Below, one piece after another: positions 25,638 through 34,151 of a stretch of DNA of 64,000 nucleotides. Location: contig NZ_CP120737.1 of NCBI RefSeq assembly GCF_029581195.1, positions 2,046,001 to 2,110,000 on the forward strand. Direction: 5' to 3'. A program made the position numbers and the translations under genes. Under the pieces are notes generated by a model, which had not been told where the DNA came from, made no database searches, and worked only from the letters and a program-made list of their open reading frames with translations. Source of the DNA: Solwaraspora sp. WMMD791 (GTDB lineage Bacteria > Actinomycetota > Actinomycetes > Mycobacteriales > Micromonosporaceae). Within the stretch, counting starts at the first letter, position 1. Each line of letters begins with the position of its first letter.

Positions 25638-26297
25638 ATGAGGATCGGAATCATCGGCGCGGGGGCGATGGCCGCCGCGCTCGGCACCCGGTGGGCGGCG
25701 GCCGGCCACGAACTGATGGTCGCGGGCCGCACCGCCGGCAAGGCGGACGAGTTGGCCCGCAGGTGGGGCGGCCGGTCGGCGACCGTACCGGAGGTGGCCG
25801 CCTTCGGTGACGTCGTGCTCGTCGCGGTCCGCTACCAGCAGGTGCCGGCGGTGCTGGCCGCCATCGGCGACACGCTGCACGGCACTCCGGTCGTCGACTG
25901 CACCAACCCGGTGGAGACCACACACTTCACTCTGGTCACCGAGCCGGGACGGTCGATGGCGCAGGAGATCGCCGAGGCGACCGGGGGGCACGTCGTGAAG
26001 GCGTTCAACCTCTGCGAAGCGCGCGTGTGGCAGCTGGACCCGCCGATGTTCGACGGTCGCCGGCTGACCGTTCCCTACTGCGGCGACAATGCCGCCGCGC
26101 TGGAGCTGACCCGGCGGCTCATCGCCGACCTCGGTGGTGACCCGCTGCCGGTCGGCGACCTGCGGCACGCCCACCACCTGGAGGCCATGGCGGCGATCGT
26201 GATCTCGCTGCTGTTCGGTGGGCACGATCCGTACACGGTGTTCAATCTCGTCACGACGGACCCCGGACACCGGCACCCGGCCCAGCCCGCGAGGTGA
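25638..26297 (+). CDS. F420-type NADP reductase-like oxidoreductase
   Basis: 219-residue Rossmann protein. N-terminal GIIGAGAMAAALG is the dinucleotide-binding motif, followed by VAGRTAGKADELARRWG, VVDCTNPVE, and the VVKAFNL strand typical of the NADPH-dependent F420 reductase/6-phosphogluconate-like family. It probably moves hydride between NADP and a deazaflavin or another small molecule; F420 dependence is not proven by sequence. ATG 25638 chosen because the Rossmann strand begins immediately. Follows HxlR and converges on the response regulator with only 20 bases between. Confidence 0.82.
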   Translation: MRIGIIGAGAMAAALGTRWAAAGHELMVAGRTAGKADELARRWGGRSATVPEVAAFGDVVLVAVRYQQVPAVLAAIGDTLHGTPVVDCTNPVETTHFTLVTEPGRSMAQEIAEATGGHVVKAFNLCEARVWQLDPPMFDGRRLTVPYCGDNAAALELTRRLIADLGGDPLPVGDLRHAHHLEAMAAIVISLLFGGHDPYTVFNLVTTDPGHRHPAQPAR

Positions 26298-26317
26298 CCG
26301 GCGCGGGCCGGCAGGGG

Positions 26318-26959
26318 TCAGAGTTCGTCGGTGGTGATCAGCCCGTCCTGCAGGGCCCGGGCCACCAGGGCGGCCTTGGTCGGCGCCTCCCGGCCGACGT
26401 TGGCGTACTTGACCCGGACCCGTTCCAGGCAGGAGTTGACCCGGTGCACGGTCAGGCGCAGCCGGTGGGCGACCATCTCCTTCGACTCGGAGTGGAACCA
26501 TTCGATCAGCACCTGATGTTCACGCGGCGACAGCCGGGGACGTTGCGGGCGTTCGTCGGTGCCGAACGCCCCGGCCAGCGCCGGCGAGGTGTACGGCGTA
26601 CCGGCTGCGGCGGCGGTGACCGCGGCGACCAGGTGATCGGCGCCCTCGGCCTTGGTGAGGTAGGTGAACGCGCCGATGTCCAGGGCGGTCAGGGCGCTGT
26701 CCCGGTCGTCGCGCATGCTGTACACGACGACCTGACGGCCGGCGTCGACGAGCCGTTTCAGATCGCCGTACGCCGGTCCGGTGACGTCGAGCTGCAGGTC
26801 GAGGACGACCACGTCGGCACTCGCGCCGGGGTCGAGCCAGGCGACGGCGACGGTGGGGCCGGCGGCGACGACCTCGATCGGCGGGTCGGCCAGTGCGCAC
26901 CAGGCACGCACCCCGGCGACGACGACGGGGTGGTCGTCCACGACTACCGCAGTGATCAT
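26318..26959 (-). CDS. LuxR/NarL-type response regulator
   Basis: 213-residue two-component regulator. The receiver domain begins ITAVVVDDHPVVVAG, with acidic pocket, phospho-acceptor Asp in VVVLDLQLD and the conserved Lys in YLTKAEG. The C-terminal helix-turn-helix is LSPREHQVLIEWF to VNSCLERVRVKYANVG, somewhat divergent from the usual LuxR consensus. The ATG at 26959 overlaps the stop of the kinase gene (ATGA); the longer frame from 26992 lies inside the kinase. Forms a coupled pair with the kinase. Target genes unknown; the HtrA-like operon divergent to the kinase is a candidate. Confidence 0.9.
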   Translation of the reverse strand: MITAVVVDDHPVVVAGVRAWCALADPPIEVVAAGPTVAVAWLDPGASADVVVLDLQLDVTGPAYGDLKRLVDAGRQVVVYSMRDDRDSALTALDIGAFTYLTKAEGADHLVAAVTAAAAGTPYTSPALAGAFGTDERPQRPRLSPREHQVLIEWFHSESKEMVAHRLRLTVHRVNSCLERVRVKYANVGREAPTKAALVARALQDGLITTDEL

Positions 26960-29199
26960 TGTTCTCCTTGCCAGGTGGCCTGGATCCAGCACCGACCGCC
27001 GGTGACCATGGTGGACAGCTGGACCCCGTCGGCGGTGGGCGTCGGCGGCGGGGGCGGGCAGACGGCGACGACGCTGACGGTCACCGACCGGCCGGTGCTG
27101 GCCACGGTGAGCCGGGCCGCCGTACCGCTGCGGGCGGTGGCGAGGGCGGCGATCGCCGGCTCGACGAGCCGCCGGCGCACCGGCGGCGGCAGCTCGCGGC
27201 GGGTGCCCCGGTCGGCGAAGGTCACCGTGACCCCGTTGCGTTCGGCCAGTTCGATGCAGGCCCGTAGTTCGTGGGCGAGGGAGTCGGCGGTGCCGGTGTC
27301 CTCGGCGACGAGCCGACGCATCCGGGCGGCTTCGGCCGCACAGGACCGGCGGACCGCCTCGTCGCCGGGGTCAAGCTCGTCGCGGGCCAGGCCGTCGAGC
27401 AGCGGTACGGCGGTGGCCGCCAGCGCCGACATCCGGTCGGTGCGGTCGGCGTGCAGGTGCCGGGCGACCGCCTCGGCGGTGCGTACCTGCTCGGCGGCGC
27501 CCAGCGCCTTCGCCGACGAGGTCGCCATGGCGCGCAGCACGGCGGCGATCATCGCGATCGCGAGCTGGAAGGCGAGCACCGCCCAGGTGGCGCTGACCGC
27601 ACCGGCGACGCTCAGGGCGGCCTCGCCGGCGAGAGCGGCCTGCCCGAACGTCATCAGGTACTGGGCGGCGAGGACGGCAGCGAAGGCTGCGACCCGGGTG
27701 TCCAACATCAACAGCACGACCTGCCAGCCGGCGTCGCCTTCGGACCAGTGCGCCGGGCCGAGCAGGTACGCCGGGCGCACCGAGGAGGTCGCCAGCGCGG
27801 ACAGCCCGAAGACCAGCGCGAGCAGCGGCAGCCGCCACCGGCCGAGCGGGCGGTCGCGCCAGGTGGCGACGCCCACGACCAGGGTCACCGCCGTCAGGCC
27901 GGCCCAGGTGAGCAGTTGCGGCCAGAGCGAGGTGTACGCCTCGCGGCTGGCCAGCAGCCGGGGCAGGTCGAGCAGCAGCAGGATCGCCAGGCTCAGCACG
28001 ACGACGGCCCAGCGCAGTCCCCGCTGGAACGAGGCGGCGATGACGTCCTGGTCGGTGCCGACGACCTCGGACACCGTCCGGGGGCAGGTCAGGGTGACGG
28101 TGGTGCCGTGGCCGGGGCGGGCGTCGATCCGGGCCTGACCGCCGATGCGGGTCATCCGCTCGGCAAGGGAGCGGGTCACCCCGTACCGGTCGGGGCGGAC
28201 CTGGGCCGGGTCGAAGCCGACGCCCCGGTCGATGATCGACACGGTGACCTGGTCGGGGCTCTGGTCGGCCCGGACCTCGGCCCGGTCGGTACCGGCGTGC
28301 CGGGCCACGTTGGTCAGCGCCTCGCGGACGCTGCGGCTGAGCGCCACGGCGTCGGCGGCCGGCAGCGACAGTCGGTCGGGGGTGTGCCAGGTGACCTGTA
28401 CGGCGGCGGTGGCGGCGTCACGCAGCAGCGGGACCAGGTCGGTCTCGCCCTGGGCGACGTCCGCGGAGCGTCGCAGTTCCCGCAGGTCGCGGCGGGCCTG
28501 GTCGGCGAGCCACTGCGAGTTGCCGGTCAGTACGCCGTTGCCGACCATCAGCAGGGTCGCGGCGGCGGTGTCGTGCAGCGCCGCGAGGTACTCCCGTTCG
28601 TCGCGCCGGCGGGCCGCCGCGATCGCCGCCGCCCGGCGCAGCTGCGCGGCGCGGTCGACGGCCCGGTCGGCGGCGCGGGCACCGCGCCGGACGAACCGGT
28701 ACAGCCCCCAGGAGAGCGCCGCCTGCGCCGCCGTCCAGGGACCGATCGCCGGGTCGGCGAGCCAGCCGCCCGGGTCGGCCAGGGTCGCGCCGACGAAGTA
28801 GGCGGCCACGATCGCGACGGTGCCGCTGGCGAGCAGCGGCCAGTCGACCTGCCAGGGGTAGGTGACGACGACCAGGTTCACGACGACGAGGACCCAGGTC
28901 GATCCGCCGCGCGGGTCCGACACGACGGTCCAGGTCTGGGTGAGGCAGGCACCGCAGACCACCGCGACGTCGACCAGCGGCAGCCATCGACGGGCCCGGC
29001 GGGAGCCGCGTGCCAGGGCGACGGCGTAGCCCAGACTCCAGCCGTTGAGCGCCAGCACCACGGCCACGGCCACCGCCGGGTCGGGTGCGGCGCCGACGGC
29101 CAGGTAGACCGCGCTGGACAGTCCGATCACGACCGTACGCAGACCGAGCGCGTACCGCAGCCCGTGACGGAGAAGCCGCTGTTCCACCGCGCCCGGCAC
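26956..29199 (-). CDS. Double-module membrane sensor histidine kinase
   Basis: 747-residue kinase with two similar halves. Module 1: about five membrane helices (residues 20-170), a dimerisation/phospho-acceptor helix with His209 (EYLAALHDTAA), N-box SVREALTNVARHAG (290-303), G1 DRGVGF (324-329) and G2 GHGTTVTL. Module 2 begins near 395 with about five further membrane helices, then a helix AVARHLHADRTDRM near 575-590 and a C-terminal ATPase-like region that lacks clear N, G1 and G2 boxes and ends in a Pro-rich loop. Typical NarL-partner kinases of this family are 350-450 residues, so this looks like fusion or duplication with a degenerate second half, perhaps sensory or autoinhibitory. Overlaps its response regulator by 4 bases. 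Confidence 0.87.
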   Translation of the reverse strand: MPGAVEQRLLRHGLRYALGLRTVVIGLSSAVYLAVGAAPDPAVAVAVVLALNGWSLGYAVALARGSRRARRWLPLVDVAVVCGACLTQTWTVVSDPRGGSTWVLVVVNLVVVTYPWQVDWPLLASGTVAIVAAYFVGATLADPGGWLADPAIGPWTAAQAALSWGLYRFVRRGARAADRAVDRAAQLRRAAAIAAARRRDEREYLAALHDTAAATLLMVGNGVLTGNSQWLADQARRDLRELRRSADVAQGETDLVPLLRDAATAAVQVTWHTPDRLSLPAADAVALSRSVREALTNVARHAGTDRAEVRADQSPDQVTVSIIDRGVGFDPAQVRPDRYGVTRSLAERMTRIGGQARIDARPGHGTTVTLTCPRTVSEVVGTDQDVIAASFQRGLRWAVVVLSLAILLLLDLPRLLASREAYTSLWPQLLTWAGLTAVTLVVGVATWRDRPLGRWRLPLLALVFGLSALATSSVRPAYLLGPAHWSEGDAGWQVVLLMLDTRVAAFAAVLAAQYLMTFGQAALAGEAALSVAGAVSATWAVLAFQLAIAMIAAVLRAMATSSAKALGAAEQVRTAEAVARHLHADRTDRMSALAATAVPLLDGLARDELDPGDEAVRRSCAAEAARMRRLVAEDTGTADSLAHELRACIELAERNGVTVTFADRGTRRELPPPVRRRLVEPAIAALATARSGTAARLTVASTGRSVTVSVVAVCPPPPPTPTADGVQLSTMVTGGRCWIQATWQGEQ

Positions 29200-29331
29200 G
29201 GCCCTGATCGTATCGACGCCGCGCCACGCTCCGGAGCGTCGATGGGGGTCGAACGACCATCACCGACCCCCCACCAGCGCACTTACGCTCGATCACACAG
29301 GTGGGACGGTGAGTGGTCTCATGGGGGTGTC

Positions 29332-30153
29332 ATGGCAACGGGGATGCTGCGCTGGGCCGCCGCGACAGGGCTCACGGCCGTACTGATCGCGCTCACGGTG
29401 ACCGTCACCGTCCAGGCGGGGCAGATCGATCAGCTGCGCGACGATCTGGCCGGGGCGCAGCGGACCGCGCAGGACACCGCCGACGGCACCGACCAGCGGC
29501 TGGACAGCCTGGCCGGCCGGCTCGCCGCAGTCGAGGACGACGCCCAGCAGGCCTTCGACCCGCCGGCGGTCGCCGCCGCCGTGCTGCCCAGCGTCTTCCA
29601 GGTGATCGCCGACGACTTCTCCGGCAGCGCCTTCGCCGTCGCCCGACCTGGGGAGGCAGGGTCCGGTGAGAGCGCGTCCGGAGGCACCGGCCGGACCAAC
29701 GTGCTGACCGCCTTCCACGTGATCGAGTCGGTGTGGACGGCCGACGGCAGGTCGGTGCAGCTGGAACGCGACGGCAAGCGGTACACGGCGGTGATCGCCG
29801 ACGTGGATCCGTCGCAGGACATCGCCCTGCTGAAGGTCGACACCACCTTCGCCGGGCTGCCGGCCGCCGCCGGTCCTCCCGGCCCCGGCGAGAGCGTCCT
29901 GGTCGTCGGCGCGCCGCTCGGGCTCACCCAGACCATCACCACCGGCGTGGTCAGCGCGGTCCGGGACCGCACCGACGGCCCCGGATCAGTGATCCAGTTC
30001 GACGCGCCGGTCAACCCCGGCAACTCCGGCGGCCCGGTCATCAACACCCGCAAGGAGGTCGTGGGGATCGCCACCGCGAAGGCCCGCGACGCGGAGGGCA
30101 TCGGACTCGCCGTACCGATCCGGACCGCCTGCGAGACCTTCCACGTCTGCTGA
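29332..30153 (+). CDS. Membrane-anchored HtrA/trypsin-like serine protease
   Basis: 273-residue protein. An uncleaved signal-anchor (about residues 5-28) is followed by a short coiled coil (GQIDQLRDDLAGAQRTAQD) and a trypsin-fold domain with His129 (AFHVIE), Asp163 (SQDIALL) and Ser232 (PGNSGGPV), the HtrA pattern. The usual PDZ domain is absent. It probably cleaves or senses damaged proteins outside the membrane. ATG 29332 starts right before the hydrophobic segment. The next two genes also encode one-helix extracytoplasmic proteins with short spacing, so the three likely form an operon; divergent to the double-module kinase. Confidence 0.88.
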   Translation: MATGMLRWAAATGLTAVLIALTVTVTVQAGQIDQLRDDLAGAQRTAQDTADGTDQRLDSLAGRLAAVEDDAQQAFDPPAVAAAVLPSVFQVIADDFSGSAFAVARPGEAGSGESASGGTGRTNVLTAFHVIESVWTADGRSVQLERDGKRYTAVIADVDPSQDIALLKVDTTFAGLPAAAGPPGPGESVLVVGAPLGLTQTITTGVVSAVRDRTDGPGSVIQFDAPVNPGNSGGPVINTRKEVVGIATAKARDAEGIGLAVPIRTACETFHVC

Positions 30154-30174
30154 TCGATCTCATCGGAGGAACCG

Positions 30175-30804
30175 ATGTCGTACCCGTACGGGCCGGACGA
30201 CGCCCAGTACCGTCCCCCCACGGCCCCCGTCCCCGCCCCGGCCCCTGTCCCGCCGATCTCCGCCCCGACCTCCGCCCCGCCGACCCAGCCCTTTCCGGTG
30301 CAACCGACGTACGGGCCGGGCCCGGCGCCGATGCCGCCGTACGCACCCACCTCGCCGCCGGTGCCGCCGTACGCACCCACCTCGCCGCCGGTGCCGCCGA
30401 CGGCCCCGAAGGGGCGCGCCACCATCGTGCTCGCCGTCGTGTCGGTGCTGCTGCTCGCTCTCGGCGCGGTCGGCTTCGGCCTGTACGCCAACGAGCGCGG
30501 CGAGCTGCGCGACACCCGGTCCGACCTGACCAACCAGCTGCAGGAGCAACGCGACATCGTCACCGAGCAGGAGGAGAAGATAGCCGAGACCGAGGCGCGG
30601 GTCGGCGAGCTGACTACCGAGCTCGACACCACCAAGGAGAACCTGGCCGGGGTCACCGAGGAACGAGACGTGCTGCTGCCGTGCATGCGACGGGCGCAGG
30701 AAATGTTCGACGCCGCCCGCGCCGGCAACGAGAGCAAGTTGGACACCGCGCTGCGCCAGGCCGACACCGCCTGCAGCAGGGCACAGGCCGGAGTGGATTC
30801 CTGA
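30175..30804 (+). CDS. Pro-rich single-pass membrane protein with coiled coil
   Basis: 209-residue protein: a cytoplasmic Pro/Tyr/Ala-rich region (residues 1-80) containing a duplicated PPYAPTSPPV, one membrane helix (about 83-103, TIVLAVVSVLLLALGAVGFG), then an external coiled coil rich in Glu, Asp and Thr (about 106-165) and a helical tail with two Cys (LLPCMRR, DTACSRAQ). The SD is ideal (GGAGGAACC before ATG 30175), and the gene follows the protease stop by 21 bases. Perhaps an adaptor for the neighbouring protease; not recognised by name. Confidence 0.75.
   Translation: MSYPYGPDDAQYRPPTAPVPAPAPVPPISAPTSAPPTQPFPVQPTYGPGPAPMPPYAPTSPPVPPYAPTSPPVPPTAPKGRATIVLAVVSVLLLALGAVGFGLYANERGELRDTRSDLTNQLQEQRDIVTEQEEKIAETEARVGELTTELDTTKENLAGVTEERDVLLPCMRRAQEMFDAARAGNESKLDTALRQADTACSRAQAGVDS
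30334..30393 (+). repeat. Two exact 30-bp units in Pro-rich coding region
   Basis: A 30-base unit (30334-30363) is repeated exactly at 30364-30393, coding PPYAPTSPPV twice. In-frame, so only protein length changes. Confidence 0.85.
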
Positions 30805-30805
30805 A

Positions 30806-31312
30806 ATGACGATCATGCGTGAAAGACGCCGCTCCCCGATGACGGGTCTCGCCGTGGCCGGCGCGGTGATCGTGATACTCGCCGTGGTCACCGCCGTGCT
30901 GGTGGTGGCGGTGACCAGGAGCGGCGGACCCGTCGACGAGTTCGAGCAGGCCGCCGAGCAGTTCCACAGCCGCTACGAGCCGTTGGCGCGCCAGCTCGAG
31001 ACCAACCTGGACCGGGCCGGGGCCGGGATGTTCGACCCGGGGCTGGCGACCGCGCAGCAGGACGCCCGGGCCCTGGCCGACCTGTTCGACGAGTACGGCA
31101 CGGCGCTGGCCGGCATCGAGTTCCCCGCCGACGCCGAGCCGGCCGCGACCCAGCTGGCGAACGCGGTCGAGGCCGGCAAGGTGTTGTGGGTCAACGCCGC
31201 TGGGTTCTTCGACAAGGGCCCGATGGAGTCGCTCATCGACGAGCTGCGGCCGCAGACCGAGGCGGCGATCGCCGAACGCGAGGAGTCGCTGCGTCAGGCG
31301 CTCAGCGGGTAG
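30806..31312 (+). CDS. Membrane-anchored helical hypothetical protein
   Basis: 168-residue protein with a short basic N-terminus, one membrane helix (about residues 13-36, LAVAGAVIVILAVVTAVLVVAV) and an external all-helical domain with many Ala, Glu and Leu. ATG 30815 is an alternative start inside the frame. It follows the preceding stop by 1 base and completes the likely operon of protease, coiled-coil protein and this protein. The 3' end overlaps the convergent oxidoreductase gene by 19 bases. Function not recognised. Confidence 0.7.
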   Translation: MTIMRERRRSPMTGLAVAGAVIVILAVVTAVLVVAVTRSGGPVDEFEQAAEQFHSRYEPLARQLETNLDRAGAGMFDPGLATAQQDARALADLFDEYGTALAGIEFPADAEPAATQLANAVEAGKVLWVNAAGFFDKGPMESLIDELRPQTEAAIAEREESLRQALSG

Positions 31313-32478
31313 CGTACGCGGTGGCGGCGGGTCGGCAGCCGCAGCGTCGGGTTGGCGACGCCCCAGGCGGCACCCTTGCAGACCAGCTCCTTGTAGCCGG
31401 CGGCGAGTCGCCCGGTGAGCACCGCCGGCCGGGCGCGATCGTCGGCGGTGACGTACTGGATCAGGCCGTCGCGGCGGCCCAGCGAGATGCACTGGTTGTA
31501 GTAGCGGATCGGCACGTTCGGCGGTTTGCCGCCGGTCAGCCGGGCGGCGATCGCGTCGGCGGCCTGCCACGCGGTCGGCACCCCGGAGGCGCACGACATC
31601 CGCAGCGGTTTCTCGCCGGGTCCGACCACGAAGGCCGCGTCGCCGACGACGGAGACGTCCGGGTGCGACACCGACCGCATCATGTCGTCGACGACGATCT
31701 GGCCGCTGTCGGCCAGCTTCAATCCGGTGGTACGGGCGAGCGGGTGCACGGCGAACCCGGTGGTCCAGACGGTGACGGCGGCCGGGAGGGTGCCGCCGTC
31801 GGCGGTGGTGACCCGGTCGGCGGCGACGCCGGTGACGGTGGTGTGCTCGTACCCGGTGATGTCGAGTCTGTCGAGGACGACGCGCAGGTGGGCGCGGCCC
31901 TTCGGCGCGAGGGTGTCGCCGAGACCGTCGCGGACGACGAGGGCGACGGCGAGGTCCGGGCGGGCCTCGGCGATCTCCGTCGCCGCCTCCAGGCCGGTCA
32001 GCCCGCCGCCGACCACGACGACCGGCTGTCCGGCGGTGAGGCGGGCGAGGCGGTCCCGTAGCCGCAGCGCTCCCGCCCGGCTGGCGATCTCGTCGGCATG
32101 TGCGGCGACGCCGGGGACGTCACCGGGGTCCCAGCCGCTGCCGAGGGCGTAGACGAGGGTGTCGTAGCCGAGGGTGTCGGTCTGGTCCGCTCCGGGGCTG
32201 GTGTGGTCGGTGACCGTGACCGTCCTGGCGTCGACGCCGACGCCGGTGACGGTCGCGATCCGCACCTCGACGCCGGTGCCGGCGAACATCTGGCGCAACG
32301 GCCGGGGTGTGAGGTCCTGGCCGGTCGCCAGCTGGTGCATCCGTACGCGTTCGACGAAGTCGGGTCCGGCGTTGACGACGGTGATGTCGACGTCTGCGGG
32401 GTCGAGCCGCCGGGCGAGGCGGCCGGCGGCGACGGCTCCGGCGTAGCCGGCGCCGAGGACGATGATGCGGTGCCGCAT
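31294..32478 (-). CDS. NAD(P)/FAD-dependent oxidoreductase (NDH-2-like)
   Basis: 394-residue pyridine-nucleotide-disulfide oxidoreductase family protein. FAD-binding IIVLGAGYAGAVAAGRLA starts at residue 4; NAD-binding VVVVGGGLTGLEAATEIAE is mid-protein; the C-terminal FAD-contact motif is VSVVGDAAFV. This matches type II NADH dehydrogenase-like flavoproteins (YjlD/NdhB-like), which pass electrons from NADH to a quinone or other acceptor. ATG 32478 has AGGAGC 7 bases upstream. It lies just downstream of an ECF41 sigma factor gene in the same direction; ECF41 factors characteristically control adjacent oxidoreductase/decarboxylase/epimerase genes, so it is the probable target. I could not identify a convincing ECF41 promoter in the 101-base gap. 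Confidence 0.9.
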   Translation of the reverse strand: MRHRIIVLGAGYAGAVAAGRLARRLDPADVDITVVNAGPDFVERVRMHQLATGQDLTPRPLRQMFAGTGVEVRIATVTGVGVDARTVTVTDHTSPGADQTDTLGYDTLVYALGSGWDPGDVPGVAAHADEIASRAGALRLRDRLARLTAGQPVVVVGGGLTGLEAATEIAEARPDLAVALVVRDGLGDTLAPKGRAHLRVVLDRLDITGYEHTTVTGVAADRVTTADGGTLPAAVTVWTTGFAVHPLARTTGLKLADSGQIVVDDMMRSVSHPDVSVVGDAAFVVGPGEKPLRMSCASGVPTAWQAADAIAARLTGGKPPNVPIRYYNQCISLGRRDGLIQYVTADDRARPAVLTGRLAAGYKELVCKGAAWGVANPTLRLPTRRHRVRYPLSA

Positions 32479-32579
32479 GTCCTGCTCCTGTCTGTCTGCA
32501 CGGGGTGTGACGCCACCTGAACCGGGCAGCCCCGCGGTTGCTGACACGACAGCGGCGTGAAGCAGCTCACACGGCGTGG

Positions 32580-33524
32580 TCAGAAGGCGGTGAACAGCGG
32601 TTCCCCGTGGTCGACGGCCGCCCAGGACGCGGTCGCCCGGTGCAGCTTGTCCGGGTTGACCTGGCTGCGGATCACCGCGACCCCGTCGGCGGTGACCTGC
32701 AGACAGATGACGCCGATGACCCGGGCGTCGACGACGACCACGACGGCCGGGTCACCGTTGGCGGTCCAGGCGTACAGCTCGGGTGAACCGCCGAGCAGCG
32801 CGCGCTTGGCCGCACCCGGGGTGAACAGGCCGCGCAGGAACTTCGCGACCGCGACGGCACCGACCACCGGGGCGACCCGGGCCGGGACGTGCCCGCCGCC
32901 GTCACCGATCGAGACGGCGTCGGCGGTGAGCAACTGGACCAGCGGCTCGACCCGGCCGCTGGTGGCGGCGGCCAGGAACTCCGCGACGACCCGCCGGGCT
33001 GCGGCCCGGTCGACCTCGGTACGGGCCCGGCCGTCGGCGACGTGCTGCCGGGCCCGGTGCAGGAGCTGCTGGCTGGCGGCCTCGGTGACGCCGAGGATGC
33101 CGGCAATGTCGCGGTGCGGGTAGTCGAACGCCTCCCGCAGGACGTACACGGCCCGCTCCTGTGGCGACAGCCGTTCCATCAGGGCCAGGACGGCGTACGA
33201 GACGGATTCGCGCTGTTCGACGGTGTCGGCCGGGCCGAGCATCGGGTCGCCGGCGAGCAGCGGCTCCGGCAGCCACTGCCCGACGTACGTCTCGCGGCGG
33301 GCCCGCGCGGAGGTCAACTGGTTGAGGCACAGGTTGGTGAGGACCTTCGTCAGCCAGGCCTCGGGGACGTCGATCCGGTCGACGTCGGCGGCCTGCCAGC
33401 GCAGGAACGTCTCCTGTACGGCGTCCTCGGCCTCGCTGGCGGAGCCGAGCAGGCGGTAGGCGATCGCCGCCAGGCGCGGCCTGGCCGCCTCGAACCGGTC
33501 GACGTCGTCCCCCGTCAGGGCCAT
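32580..33524 (-). CDS. sigJ: ECF41-type sigma factor (SigJ-like) with SnoaL-like C-terminus
   Basis: 314-residue sigma factor. Region 2 (AAIAYRLLGSASEAEDAVQETFLRW) and region 4 (LSPQERAVYVLREAFDYPHRDIAGILGVTEAASQQLLHRAR) are followed by a ~110-residue SnoaL/NTF2-like domain with the NPDKL motif, the ECF41 hallmark that modulates sigma activity in place of an anti-sigma. The start at ATG 33524 follows from the first sigma-like residue and the divergent gene at 33574. Likely directs the flavoprotein oxidoreductase directly downstream. Signal unknown. Confidence 0.93.
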   Translation of the reverse strand: MALTGDDVDRFEAARPRLAAIAYRLLGSASEAEDAVQETFLRWQAADVDRIDVPEAWLTKVLTNLCLNQLTSARARRETYVGQWLPEPLLAGDPMLGPADTVEQRESVSYAVLALMERLSPQERAVYVLREAFDYPHRDIAGILGVTEAASQQLLHRARQHVADGRARTEVDRAAARRVVAEFLAAATSGRVEPLVQLLTADAVSIGDGGGHVPARVAPVVGAVAVAKFLRGLFTPGAAKRALLGGSPELYAWTANGDPAVVVVVDARVIGVICLQVTADGVAVIRSQVNPDKLHRATASWAAVDHGEPLFTAF

Positions 33525-33573
33525 GGAGCCGATCGTAGGCCCGGCCGTCGACCGGTCGTTAGACTCGCCGGCC

Positions 33574-34131
33574 ATGGGCCTGCTCACCTTCAGCCTCAAC
33601 GTCACCCTGGACGGTTGCGTCGACCACCGGGAGGGGATCGCCGACGACGAGACGCACGCCCTCTTCACCCGTCTCATGGAGGCCAGCGGGGCGATGCTGT
33701 GGGGTCGCGTCACCTACGAGATGATGGAGAGCTACTGGCCGGCCGTCGCCTGCGGCGACGAGGAAGCACCGCCGGCAGTGCGGGAGTGGGCGGTCAAGCT
33801 GGAGACCAAACCCAAGTACGTGGTGTCGTCGACGCGCACCGACTTCCCGTGGGCCAACAGCCACCACATCGCCGGTAATCTGCGTGAGGGCGTGCAGAAG
33901 CTCAAGGACGCGACCCCGGCCGGGGTCCTCGTCGGCAGCGGCACGCTCGCGACCGCGCTGGACCGGCTGGACCTGATCGACGAGTACCAGTTGCTCGTCC
34001 ATCCCATGATCGCCGGCCACGGCCCGACGCTGTACCAGGGCGGGCTGCCCGGCACCCGCCGGCTCGAACTGCTCTCAGCGCAGCCGCTGCGCAACGGCGC
34101 GGTGCTCCTGCACTATCGCCGCGCGCGCTGA
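33574..34131 (+). CDS. Dihydrofolate reductase-family (RibD C-terminal) protein
   Basis: 185-residue protein of the RibD-C/DHFR-like superfamily: N-terminal TFSLNVTLDGCVDH, central MLWGRVTYEMMESYWP, KYVVSSTRTDFPW, VGSGTLATALDRLDLIDEY and GHGPTLYQGG. These are NADPH-binding reductases, mostly of unknown substrate, not true folate enzymes. ATG 33574 is preferred over 33523, which overlaps the divergent sigma gene region. Stands alone between the divergent ECF41 gene and the convergent MOSC gene. Confidence 0.88.
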   Translation: MGLLTFSLNVTLDGCVDHREGIADDETHALFTRLMEASGAMLWGRVTYEMMESYWPAVACGDEEAPPAVREWAVKLETKPKYVVSSTRTDFPWANSHHIAGNLREGVQKLKDATPAGVLVGSGTLATALDRLDLIDEYQLLVHPMIAGHGPTLYQGGLPGTRRLELLSAQPLRNGAVLLHYRRAR

Positions 34132-34151
34132 TTCACCGGGCACGGGTACGG

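Noticed and set aside
27271-30153. 960-codon plus-strand frame
   Set aside because: Antisense to the kinase for most of its length; the real protease starts at 29332.
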